Below, piece after piece: positions 1-5,681 of a stretch of DNA of 5,681 nucleotides. The notes beneath the pieces are model-generated. The model was not told the origin of the DNA, made no database searches, and saw only the letters and a program-made list of their open reading frames with translations. A program made the translations under genes and the position numbers. Each line of letters starts with the position of its first letter. Positions within the stretch are counted from its first letter, which is position 1. Origin of the DNA: Bacteroidota bacterium (GTDB lineage Bacteria > Bacteroidota > Bacteroidia > Chitinophagales > Chitinophagaceae); NCBI GenBank assembly GCA_023386395.1, contig JAEWJV010000152.1, positions 1-5,681 on the forward strand, written 5' to 3'.

Positions 1-462
1 GATGTTGGGTTATACTATATACTAAATGATAAAGGGGATTTTAAAGAGAGACATGGTAACGCAAAAACCTGGGCAACAAATTTTACAAAAGAAATTTTGC
101 CCTGTCTTCCAAAGAATGAAACACAAGTGATGTTTTATGACATATCATTTGTTAGAGATTTGAAGGATATTTTGCAAAAAAACAGCTTAAGAGATGTTCG
201 TGTTTTCTTTGCGGCTTATTTAAAAAAAATTGATGAATATCCATATCCTTCGGAAAGAATAGACGATGATATATACACTGAAAAACTCACACTTATTTTT
301 AATTTAAGAGGACCTAAAATTGTTAAGAAATTAACGGGGGATGATGGAGGTAATTCTATATTTCTTGCACCTTTAAGTAACAATTCTACAAATGTTGACA
401 CCGGCAACCCCTGCCCTCCTCCAAATAGCCCGCCTTGCCCAGGAGCGAAATTACTGCAATAA
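1..462 (+). CDS. Partial hypothetical protein with Pro/Cys-rich C-terminal tail; first gene of a histidine-kinase operon
   Basis: The reading frame is open from the first base, so the gene starts outside the window; the TTG at 97 is internal and should not be taken as the start. The visible 153 residues form a mixed alpha/beta-like soluble segment with no membrane helix, including YDISFVRDLKDIL (about residues 46-58) and RVFFAAYLKK (67-76). It ends in a low-complexity tail, NPCPPPNSPPCPG (136-148), carrying two of the three cysteines seen. I cannot assign a catalytic motif or a named domain. From memory, small proteins of this look with a Cys/Pro tail occur in Bacteroidota just before a 7-TM protein and a HisKA_3 kinase, as here; that is recollection, not a search result. 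The gene ends 12 bp before the membrane-protein gene in the same frame, which suggests co-transcription and a role as a soluble partner of that system. Function unknown. Confidence 0.75.
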   Translation, partial: DVGLYYILNDKGDFKERHGNAKTWATNFTKEILPCLPKNETQVMFYDISFVRDLKDILQKNSLRDVRVFFAAYLKKIDEYPYPSERIDDDIYTEKLTLIFNLRGPKIVKKLTGDDGGNSIFLAPLSNNSTNVDTGNPCPPPNSPPCPGAKLLQ

Positions 463-474
463 ATATTGTAGAAA

Positions 475-1137
475 TTGCTCTTTAATCTTTACATATTAAT
501 TGTATTGCTGGCTTTCCTAACCAGCTTAACCGGGTTTAAATTTAATTACCCTGTTCATTTAAAAATATTTTCAATTTTATTAGGCATTACTGTATTGACT
601 GAAGTGTTAGCTAATTTTTTTCTTTCAAACCTAAACCTCCGATCTAACAATCCTGTTTATAACATTTTCATGCTCATAGAATTTTGGGCGTATGCTTTTT
701 ATTATCATTATATTATTCGTAATAAAATTTTAAAAAAGATTATTACAGTTTTCCTCATCTTATTTCCGGTATTCTGGTTCATTACAATCTTTTACTTATT
801 CGATGGATTAGCGTACTGGAACAGTTACCTTATACTGGTGGGATTTTCTTTTACTATTTTATGGTCAGCGGCTTATTGTTATCAGTTATTTACATCAGCA
901 GAATTGATAAAATTTCGTTACCAAGGTGAATTTTGGATAGCTATCGGGCTTATAATTTTTTATACCTGTAATTTGCCGTATCTTGGTATGTATAACTTTT
1001 TGGGTACGAATTATTCAGAACTGGCGCAGCAACTTAAGAAAGTATTACAGCCAACTAATTGCTTAATGTACTCCTTGTTCATTTATGCATACTTATGCCG
1101 AACGACCATTATCATGAAGTCCTTTCCGTCATCATAG
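475..1137 (+). CDS. Seven-helix integral membrane protein, possible sensor partner of the adjacent histidine kinase
   Basis: This 220-residue protein is almost entirely hydrophobic. I count about seven membrane helices near residues 3-21, 31-50, 61-81, 88-108, 115-138, 152-173 and 192-208, joined by short polar loops (for example SNLNLRSNN at 51-59 and the basic RNKILKK at 82-88). No enzyme motif is visible. The frame is closed upstream by stops at 460-462 and 469-471, and the first Met comes only at residue 66, inside helix 3. A TTG start at 475 is therefore the best choice, although TTG is uncommon in this phylum and there is no clear ribosome binding site. The last 43 bp overlap the kinase gene in another frame, which points to translational coupling and a shared job. 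I infer a membrane sensing or accessory role for the kinase, which lacks a sensor domain of its own. Whether it binds a ligand is unknown. Confidence 0.8.
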   Translation: MLFNLYILIVLLAFLTSLTGFKFNYPVHLKIFSILLGITVLTEVLANFFLSNLNLRSNNPVYNIFMLIEFWAYAFYYHYIIRNKILKKIITVFLILFPVFWFITIFYLFDGLAYWNSYLILVGFSFTILWSAAYCYQLFTSAELIKFRYQGEFWIAIGLIIFYTCNLPYLGMYNFLGTNYSELAQQLKKVLQPTNCLMYSLFIYAYLCRTTIIMKSFPSS

Positions 1138-1892
1138 CAGGCATTCTTATCTTTTCTATTTTAACCGGGATGGTTGTTTTTATTCTGTTGTTTTATCAAA
1201 AGAAAAAATTCCAGCACATTCAGCAATTAATAGAAATAGAAAAACAATACAAGGAACAGTTATTGAAATCCCAGCTCGAAACCCAGGAACATTCTTTTCA
1301 TCAAATAAGCCAGGAACTACACGATAACGTAGGTCAGTTGCTTAGCAGCGCTAAACTGTTATTAACGATTGGTTCAAGGGAATTACCAACGGTTCCAGAT
1401 GCTATAACAACCGCAGCGCAAACCGTTGCCAAAGCCATACAGGATTTGCGTTCCCTTTCCAAGTCTTTAAACAGCGAATGGCTGCACCAGTTTAATTTGA
1501 TTGATAACCTGCAGGCCGAAAAGCAACGCATTAATGCAGCACGTAACATACTGGTATCTTTTCAAACTGAATATCAAAAACTGCCGTTGAATCCCGAAGC
1601 CCAGGTAATGCTTTTCCGCGTAGTGCAGGAAGCTTTGCAGAATAGTATAAGGCATGCATCACCACAACATATTAACATAGAAATAAAAAATACAGATAAC
1701 CGTTTTGAATTGACCATACAAGACGATGGCGCCGGCTTTGAGGTGGAATCAGCCAGGAAAGAAAGCCTTGGCTTGCGCAATATGGAGCACCGTGTTCATT
1801 TGCTGGGCGGTAGCATACAATGGCAATCTATTCCCGATAAAGGAACGTCTATTTATATAAACCTGCCTGTCGAACATAACTTTTCCAATTGA
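1095..1892 (+). CDS. Single-TM sensor histidine kinase, HisKA_3 (NarL-partner) class
   Basis: This 265-residue inner-membrane kinase should autophosphorylate on His and pass the phosphate to a response regulator, in this class normally a NarL/LuxR-type one. Residues 9-34 form one membrane helix, followed by a charged helical linker (about 35-72) that probably forms a coiled coil. The dimerisation/phosphoacceptor segment is QELHDNVGQ, with His76 as the likely phosphorylated residue. The HATPase_c domain has its N box around QEALQNSIRHA (Asn183), its G1 box DDGAGF (210-215), GLRNM (226-230) and KGTS (249-252). All key residues are present, so it looks active. The ATG at 1095 is preferred over a TTG at 1059 because it gives a short polar N-terminus just before the membrane helix. 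There is essentially no periplasmic sensor region, so sensing must come from the membrane or linker, or from the overlapping 7-TM protein. No regulator follows; the next gene is convergent. Confidence 0.93.
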   Translation: MPNDHYHEVLSVIIAGILIFSILTGMVVFILLFYQKKKFQHIQQLIEIEKQYKEQLLKSQLETQEHSFHQISQELHDNVGQLLSSAKLLLTIGSRELPTVPDAITTAAQTVAKAIQDLRSLSKSLNSEWLHQFNLIDNLQAEKQRINAARNILVSFQTEYQKLPLNPEAQVMLFRVVQEALQNSIRHASPQHINIEIKNTDNRFELTIQDDGAGFEVESARKESLGLRNMEHRVHLLGGSIQWQSIPDKGTSIYINLPVEHNFSN

Positions 1893-1901
1893 AACAGGTC
1901 A

Positions 1902-2570
1902 TCAAATTTCTGCCTTAATCGTTTTCACCATTTCAAGTGCTTCTTTTGCCATTGTTTCTATCGTTGCATAATCTTTATTAGCAATTAATTCTTTACTGAT
2001 GAGTTTGCTGCCCATGCCAACAGCAACAACACCTGATTTAAACCATCCTGCCAGGTTATTTTTATCAAGTGATACGCCTCCGGTTGGCATAAATTTCATA
2101 GCAGGAAAAACTTCTTTAATGGCTGATATATAGGTGGGCCCAAGCACATTGCCTGGGAATATTTTTACCATGGTTATCCCTTTCAACTCAGCATAGGCAA
2201 TTTCAGTTGGCGTCATGCAGCCGGGAATCCACAAATAATTTTTTTCATTGCAAACTGCAAGTATTTCGTCGTTCCATGCCGGGCTGATTAAAAAATCTGC
2301 ACCTGCATTTATAAAAGCATTGGCTGCGTCAGCCGTTTTTATAGTGCCGATGCCAAGGCACATATCCTTATAATTAATGGCACATTCTTCTTTCAGTTTT
2401 TTGAAATTGGCCAATGCTGTTTCACCGCGATTGGTATATTCTATAATGCGGATGCCTGCTGCATACAGCGCTTTTACAATGTCAATGCTTATAGTTGCAT
2501 CCTCATTAAAAAATAAGGGCAAAGCGCCTTGTTGTTCTATAAGGTCTTTTATTTCTGTATGACTAAGCAT
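1902..2570 (-). CDS. eda: 2-keto-3-deoxy-6-phosphogluconate (KDPG) aldolase, possibly also 4-hydroxy-2-oxoglutarate aldolase
   Basis: This cytoplasmic class I aldolase cleaves KDPG to pyruvate and glyceraldehyde 3-phosphate. It has 222 residues, close to the 213 of E. coli Eda, and spans a complete (beta/alpha)8 barrel. Matches to the E. coli enzyme include the general-base glutamate in RIIEYTNRGE (Glu44, with Arg48), GIGTI (73-77), the Schiff-base lysine in MVKIFPGN (Lys136), the phosphate-binding MPTGGV (161-166) and GMGSKL (185-190). The catalytic set is complete. Its ATG overlaps the last 8 bp of kdgK (ATGCTTAG), so it is the second gene of a two-gene operon and is probably translated by re-initiation. 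The enzyme that makes its substrate is encoded directly upstream, which supports a uronate-degradation role rather than only the Entner-Doudoroff route. Related Bacteroidota enzymes are often annotated as bifunctional with 4-hydroxy-2-oxoglutarate aldolase; sequence alone does not settle this. Confidence 0.94.
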   Translation of the reverse strand: MLSHTEIKDLIEQQGALPLFFNEDATISIDIVKALYAAGIRIIEYTNRGETALANFKKLKEECAINYKDMCLGIGTIKTADAANAFINAGADFLISPAWNDEILAVCNEKNYLWIPGCMTPTEIAYAELKGITMVKIFPGNVLGPTYISAIKEVFPAMKFMPTGGVSLDKNNLAGWFKSGVVAVGMGSKLISKELIANKDYATIETMAKEALEMVKTIKAEI

Positions 2571-3582
2571 ATTTGTTTTTTAATAATGATTCAATTTGTT
2601 GAACGGTGTGCGAAGTAGTATCGCCCGCTTCATGCAATTTTCCGTATGCAGCCGCTGCTGCAAAATTGATGATGTTTTGTTGTGTATAATGTTGCGTGGT
2701 TGCATATATTAATCCTGCCATAAAACAATCACCGCTGCCGGCTTTATCCATTACTTTTTCGCTGGTAAATTCAGGAGAAATATATTGATGATTATTTGTG
2801 TCAAGTACAGCATAATATTTTATGCCATCATTATGATCAAACCTGAATGTATTAGCCACCGTTTTACACGCAGGATAATCATGCATGATTGCTTTTGCTG
2901 TTATGCCGGCATGATCAATATATGCTTGCCTGCTTTTTTTATCGTGAATGAGCTCATCTATATCTATGCCAAGCAAGGTATTGGCACTCCAGATATTGCC
3001 CATTACAACATTGCAATAAGGTAACAGCTGCTGCATGATCTCCGGCGGTTTTATACCGTATTGCCAAAGTTTTGCACGATAATTTAAATCAACTGATATC
3101 GTAATTTTTTTTGCTGATGCGGCCTTTACCGCTTCAAGGCAAACCATCGCAGCGCTTTCACTTACAGCAGGCGAAATGGCACTGAAATGAAACCAGGTAT
3201 AACCTTCCAGCAATTCATCCCAGTTTATTGCGCCTGGTTGCAATGATGCAAACGAAGATTGTGAGCGGTCATAAATAACACCTGCGTTTTTTAAGTCTGC
3301 ACCTTCAGGTAAAAAATAAATACCTAAACGGTTACCGCTTAATTGCACCGGCTTTGTATCAATATTTTTATTGCCTAAATATCGTAATACTTCTTTTGAA
3401 AGATAGTGTTGCGGCATGGCGGTGCAATAGCTTACAGGTATATTCCATTTTGCCAAAGCCGTTGATACGTTAAGTTCAGCGCCGCCAATATAAACCGGCA
3501 TATTATTTTGTTGCAACCATTTGCCATTTAATACAGGAGACATGCGCAACAATATCTCTCCGAAACAAAAAATCTTTTGCAT
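2563..3582 (-). CDS. kdgK: 2-keto-3-deoxygluconate (KDG) kinase, PfkB/ribokinase family
   Basis: This cytoplasmic sugar kinase phosphorylates KDG to KDPG with ATP. At 339 residues it is a full-length PfkB-family protein. It opens with FGEILLRMSP (7-16), typical of KDG kinases, then the substrate-binding GGAELNVSTALAKW (33-46), a central SVDLNYRAKLW (163-173) of the kind common in KDG kinases, and the C-terminal PfkB signature DKAGSGDCF (279-287) with catalytic base Asp285 and the anion-hole glycines. Ser in place of the usual Ala in G-A-G-D is a tolerated variant. It is the first gene of a pair with eda, its TAG stop lying inside the eda start region. The ATG at 3582 puts the FGEI strand right at the N-terminus, as expected. 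A related sugar kinase such as a fructokinase or 5-dehydro-2-deoxygluconokinase is the main alternative, but the partner aldolase argues for KDG. The likely sources of KDG are pectin, alginate or hexuronates. Confidence 0.92.
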   Translation of the reverse strand: MQKIFCFGEILLRMSPVLNGKWLQQNNMPVYIGGAELNVSTALAKWNIPVSYCTAMPQHYLSKEVLRYLGNKNIDTKPVQLSGNRLGIYFLPEGADLKNAGVIYDRSQSSFASLQPGAINWDELLEGYTWFHFSAISPAVSESAAMVCLEAVKAASAKKITISVDLNYRAKLWQYGIKPPEIMQQLLPYCNVVMGNIWSANTLLGIDIDELIHDKKSRQAYIDHAGITAKAIMHDYPACKTVANTFRFDHNDGIKYYAVLDTNNHQYISPEFTSEKVMDKAGSGDCFMAGLIYATTQHYTQQNIINFAAAAAYGKLHEAGDTTSHTVQQIESLLKNKYA

Positions 3583-3596
3583 AATTACGATATTGT

Positions 3597-3604
3597 CAAA
3601 TGTA
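3597..3604 (-). promoter_or_regulatory. Possible Bacteroidota -7 promoter box for the kdgK-eda operon
   Basis: The minus strand reads TACATTTG, an exact match to the TAnnTTTG -7 consensus of the Bacteroidota primary sigma factor, ending 14 nt before the kdgK ATG. I do not see a TTG/TTTG -33 element at the expected spacing of about 19-21 bp; the nearest TTTG is only 12 bp away. The leader would be very short. A small imperfect dyad, ACCG-7 nt-CGGT at 3612-3626, lies just upstream and could be an operator, but its arms are only 4 bp. Confidence 0.25.
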
Positions 3605-3662
3605 TGCTGCTACCGGCAAATGCGGTGTGATATTATAGAATGATGTATGCAGAAACAGGAAT

Positions 3663-3685
3663 ATTTACGAAAATGCTTCGCAAAT
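3663..3685 (-). terminator. Hairpin downstream of the FG-GAP gene, possible transcription terminator
   Basis: On the minus strand ATTTGCGAA and TTCGTAAAT pair as a 9-bp stem with one G-U pair around a 5-nt loop (GCATT), 32 nt after the stop codon of the FG-GAP gene. On the plus strand the same position is an A-C mismatch, so the structure favours minus-strand RNA. The following sequence is T-containing but has no clean U-run, so termination may be weak or absent. It lies between the FG-GAP gene and the kdgK promoter region, where a transcript end would make sense. Confidence 0.3.
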
Positions 3686-3717
3686 GCAGGCATAATAATG
3701 AAGATAAAGTGTGTAGG

Positions 3718-5681
3718 TTATTGCTCTTTTATTACTTCACGTTTATTGCCCGCATAGCTGGTAATAACAGCTTTAATTACGTTATCCGTTAGTTCAAGTT
3801 TTCTTGATGATTGAGATAAATAAGAATGGCCGTAATAAAATTCCACATGTTTCTTGCTGCCATCTTTATAAAATATATCTGCAAAAAAGTCTTCCGGCTG
3901 AAGATTAACCCATTTACTATTACTATTCCTTATTGATTTGGCATATGCCAAAATACTATCCTGGTTTTGGGTAGCCATATATAGATCTTCGCCTTTTGCA
4001 CTGTGTATTTTTGCCAGCGCTTTTGCATCGCCGGGCACATAAAAACCAGATCCGGCCAATGCAAGCGCGTTGAAGTTTCCCTTGCCATCGCCTTTTAAAT
4101 AAAGCCCATTAAAGGCATCCATTCTGCCGGTATATGGATCCATTCCATAATCGTTACCCACCATTAAAACATCAAGATTGCCATCGCCGTCAATGTCTTC
4201 CGACATCATGCCAAACACAGGCGCAGCCTGTGTTACAAGGGGTAATGGTTTTATTTTGAAATGACCATTGCCTTCGTTTTCAATGTAAGAAGTTTGCATA
4301 TCGTTAGCCTGCAGCATAATTGCGCCCTGCTTATCTGCATCGCTCCACATATCATTCATCGTGGCGGCGCCATAAGCTTTGTATGTCGGATATATTTTTT
4401 TAATTGAAGCAAGCTGGGCCATCATGTCGCCTCTTGTTGCAATGGGAAAAGGTTTCATGGTGCTGTCTTCTGCCATCATATAACAAAACACCATTGCATC
4501 CATCGAGCCATTGTTATCAAGATCTTTTGCAAGTATGGTAAGCGGTTGCGCAGGTGAGCAGGTATAATTTGTGTTCAACCCATAATTACCTGCTATATAA
4601 TCCAGATCGCCATCGTTGTCAAAGTCGCCCGCCACAATGCTGTTCCACCAGCCTGTCTTATTTTCAATGCCTGTATTTTTTAATTCTTTAAAACCGTTAC
4701 CTGTATTTACAAAAAAAGTAACCGGCATCCATTCACCCGTAACAATTAAATCAGCTTTGCCATCATTATTAAAATCAGTAAACAAGGCATCTGTTATCAT
4801 GCCTATATTTTTTAGCTGCGGACAAAATTTAGCTGTTGCATCCGTGAATTTCCCATGATTATTTTCAAATAAAAAACTCTTAGGTGTTTCAGGATATTGA
4901 CCAGATACAACCCTGCCTCCGACAAATAAATCCAGGTCGCCGTCGCCATCAAAATCAGCGGCACGTACACAACTGCCGTTAGTTGAATCTACAGGCAATG
5001 CATCTGTTGTTTTTGTAAACATTCCTTTGCCATTATTAAGGAATAAACGGTCGTTGCTGATGGGATGATCCGGAGGAATTTCATAACTGCCGCTTACAGC
5101 GTACAAATCCAAATCGCCATCACCATCGGCATCAAAAAACAATACACCCATATCTTCATATAAAGGGTCGTCTTTCTGAATAAGCCTTGATGAATCCAAT
5201 GTAAACCTGCCATCAGCACCTTGCATGAAAAATACACCTGCATTGCCTGATGTTCCGCCAACATAAAAATCTTCATAACCATTATTATCTATATCGCCAA
5301 CGGCAATGCCCGGACCATACTGACTTAGTTTATGCGGCATGGTTGGCTGAATACCATAATCAGTAAAATCCCTTTCTTTTGGTTTAAATTTTACACCAAC
5401 GTTTGAAGTAACATTCTTAAATAAAGTTTGCTGAGTGTATGCGTTTGATTTTTCGTTTGCCGCGTCTTTATATTTTACCGTGACAAGTTTATCTGCATCA
5501 ATGTTGATTATTGACTGTTGTTTTCCATCGGGCCACTGCACAATAAGCGAGTCGATTTTTGTAATGGCGCCTAATCCAAAATGTGCCCTTGGATCATTGG
5601 TTGATAAATAACCGCGTGTTGGATAATGTTCGTAATACTGTTGCTTTCCATTATAATAAACACGCAATGTGGTAGTAATGC
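3718..5681 (-). CDS. Partial CRTAC1-type protein: ASPIC/UnbV domain followed by FG-GAP/VCBS repeats
   Basis: The frame stays open to the window edge, so the N-terminus is missing; the TTG at 5667 is internal. Residues below count from that codon. The first 65 or so residues form the ASPIC/UnbV domain, with YYNGKQQYYEHYPTRGYLS, DPRAHFGLG (25-33) and IVQWPDGK (42-49). Then come FG-GAP/VCBS beta-propeller-like repeats with seven DxDxxGxxD calcium loops (at about 125, 179, 238, 298, 348, 382 and 491). The final 150 residues end in a probable beta-rich domain with no sorting signal that I recognise. Full-length Bacteroidota relatives are typically about 1100 residues with an N-terminal lipoprotein or secretion signal and another FG-GAP block before ASPIC, so roughly 450 residues are probably missing. 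The protein is likely exported or surface-exposed; relatives often sit near SusC/SusD genes. No enzymatic residue is evident, and its role (binding, adhesion or glycan handling) is unknown. Confidence 0.93.
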   Translation of the reverse strand, partial: ITTTLRVYYNGKQQYYEHYPTRGYLSTNDPRAHFGLGAITKIDSLIVQWPDGKQQSIINIDADKLVTVKYKDAANEKSNAYTQQTLFKNVTSNVGVKFKPKERDFTDYGIQPTMPHKLSQYGPGIAVGDIDNNGYEDFYVGGTSGNAGVFFMQGADGRFTLDSSRLIQKDDPLYEDMGVLFFDADGDGDLDLYAVSGSYEIPPDHPISNDRLFLNNGKGMFTKTTDALPVDSTNGSCVRAADFDGDGDLDLFVGGRVVSGQYPETPKSFLFENNHGKFTDATAKFCPQLKNIGMITDALFTDFNNDGKADLIVTGEWMPVTFFVNTGNGFKELKNTGIENKTGWWNSIVAGDFDNDGDLDYIAGNYGLNTNYTCSPAQPLTILAKDLDNNGSMDAMVFCYMMAEDSTMKPFPIATRGDMMAQLASIKKIYPTYKAYGAATMNDMWSDADKQGAIMLQANDMQTSYIENEGNGHFKIKPLPLVTQAAPVFGMMSEDIDGDGNLDVLMVGNDYGMDPYTGRMDAFNGLYLKGDGKGNFNALALAGSGFYVPGDAKALAKIHSAKGEDLYMATQNQDSILAYAKSIRNSNSKWVNLQPEDFFADIFYKDGSKKHVEFYYGHSYLSQSSRKLELTDNVIKAVITSYAGNKREVIKEQ
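4171..5295 (-). repeat. Region of seven calcium-binding FG-GAP/VCBS loops within the surface protein
   Basis: Seven protein-level repeats of the form D-x-D/N-x-[ND]-G-x-x-D are encoded here, e.g. DIDNNGYED, DADGDGDLD, DFDGDGDLD, DFNNDGKAD, DFDNDGDLD, DLDNNGSMD and DIDGDGNLD. Spacing is about 34-60 residues for the first six, with a gap of about 109 residues before the last. Each loop resembles the calcium site of integrin-alpha FG-GAP blades. The similarity reflects protein fold; the DNA repeats are degenerate and do not look like a recombining tandem array. Confidence 0.8.

Noticed and set aside
97..462. Reading the first gene as a 121-residue protein starting at TTG 97
   Set aside because: The frame is open upstream to base 1 with protein-like sequence, so the gene is simply cut by the window edge.
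1059..1094. TTG 1059 as the kinase start
   Set aside because: It adds 12 residues (MLNVLLVHLCIL) that lie wholly over the end of the membrane-protein gene; ATG at 1095 gives a normal short N-terminus before the TM helix.
2722..2748. GSGD instead of GAGD in the KDG kinase active-site signature, considered as a defect
   Set aside because: Ser at this position is common among PfkB kinases, and the catalytic Asp and glycines are intact.
2785..3024. Plus-strand 79-residue ORF inside kdgK
   Set aside because: It is a shadow frame of a well-supported gene, with no motif or context of its own.
4616..4858. Plus-strand 80-residue ORF opposite the FG-GAP gene
   Set aside because: It lies antisense to conserved repeat coding and has no recognisable protein character; judged a shadow.
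4171..5295. Repeated GAT/GGC-rich stretches considered as a DNA repeat array
   Set aside because: The repetition follows the DxDxDG protein loops; spacing is irregular and the DNA copies are divergent.
1..5681. Mobile element, CRISPR, tRNA or defence system
   Set aside because: No transposase or integrase motif, terminal inverted repeats, regularly spaced direct repeats, tRNA-like fold or known defence protein was seen.

Overview
The window looks like chromosomal DNA from a Bacteroidota member, most likely of the Chitinophagaceae or a close relative. This rests on protein style (a large ASPIC/UnbV plus FG-GAP protein, a short single-TM HisKA_3 kinase coupled to a 7-TM protein), AT-rich spacers without Shine-Dalgarno sites, and Bacteroidota-type KdgK and Eda. 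The genus assignment is inference. There is no sign of a mobile element, CRISPR array, tRNA or rRNA.

Left part, plus strand (1-1892): three tightly packed genes. The first is a soluble protein of unknown function, cut by the window start, with a Pro/Cys-rich tail. A 12-bp gap leads to a seven-helix membrane protein that probably starts with TTG. Its last 43 bp overlap the start of a single-TM sensor histidine kinase of the HisKA_3/NarL-partner class. The kinase has no recognisable extracellular sensor domain, so the 7-TM protein and the soluble protein are natural candidates for its sensory partners. No response regulator lies downstream within the window.

Middle part, minus strand (1902-3582): a two-gene operon, kdgK then eda, overlapping by 8 bp (ATGCTTAG). 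It encodes the last two steps of uronate breakdown: 2-keto-3-deoxygluconate (KDG) is phosphorylated to KDPG, which is split into pyruvate and glyceraldehyde 3-phosphate. Such pairs usually serve pectin, alginate or other uronic-acid use. The eda stop is only 9 bp from the kinase stop, so the two transcription units converge with no room for a terminator between them.

Right part, minus strand (3583-5681): a 135-bp spacer with a possible promoter -7 box for kdgK and a hairpin that may end the upstream transcript, then the C-terminal two thirds or so of a large secreted or surface protein. It has an ASPIC/UnbV domain followed by FG-GAP/VCBS repeats with seven calcium-binding loops, and its start lies beyond the window. 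Such proteins often sit near SusC/SusD-type glycan-uptake genes in Bacteroidota, which would suit the neighbouring uronate genes, but no Sus gene is visible here.

Most of the window is ordinary metabolism and surface protein coding. The least understood part is the three-gene left block, a possible membrane signalling module.
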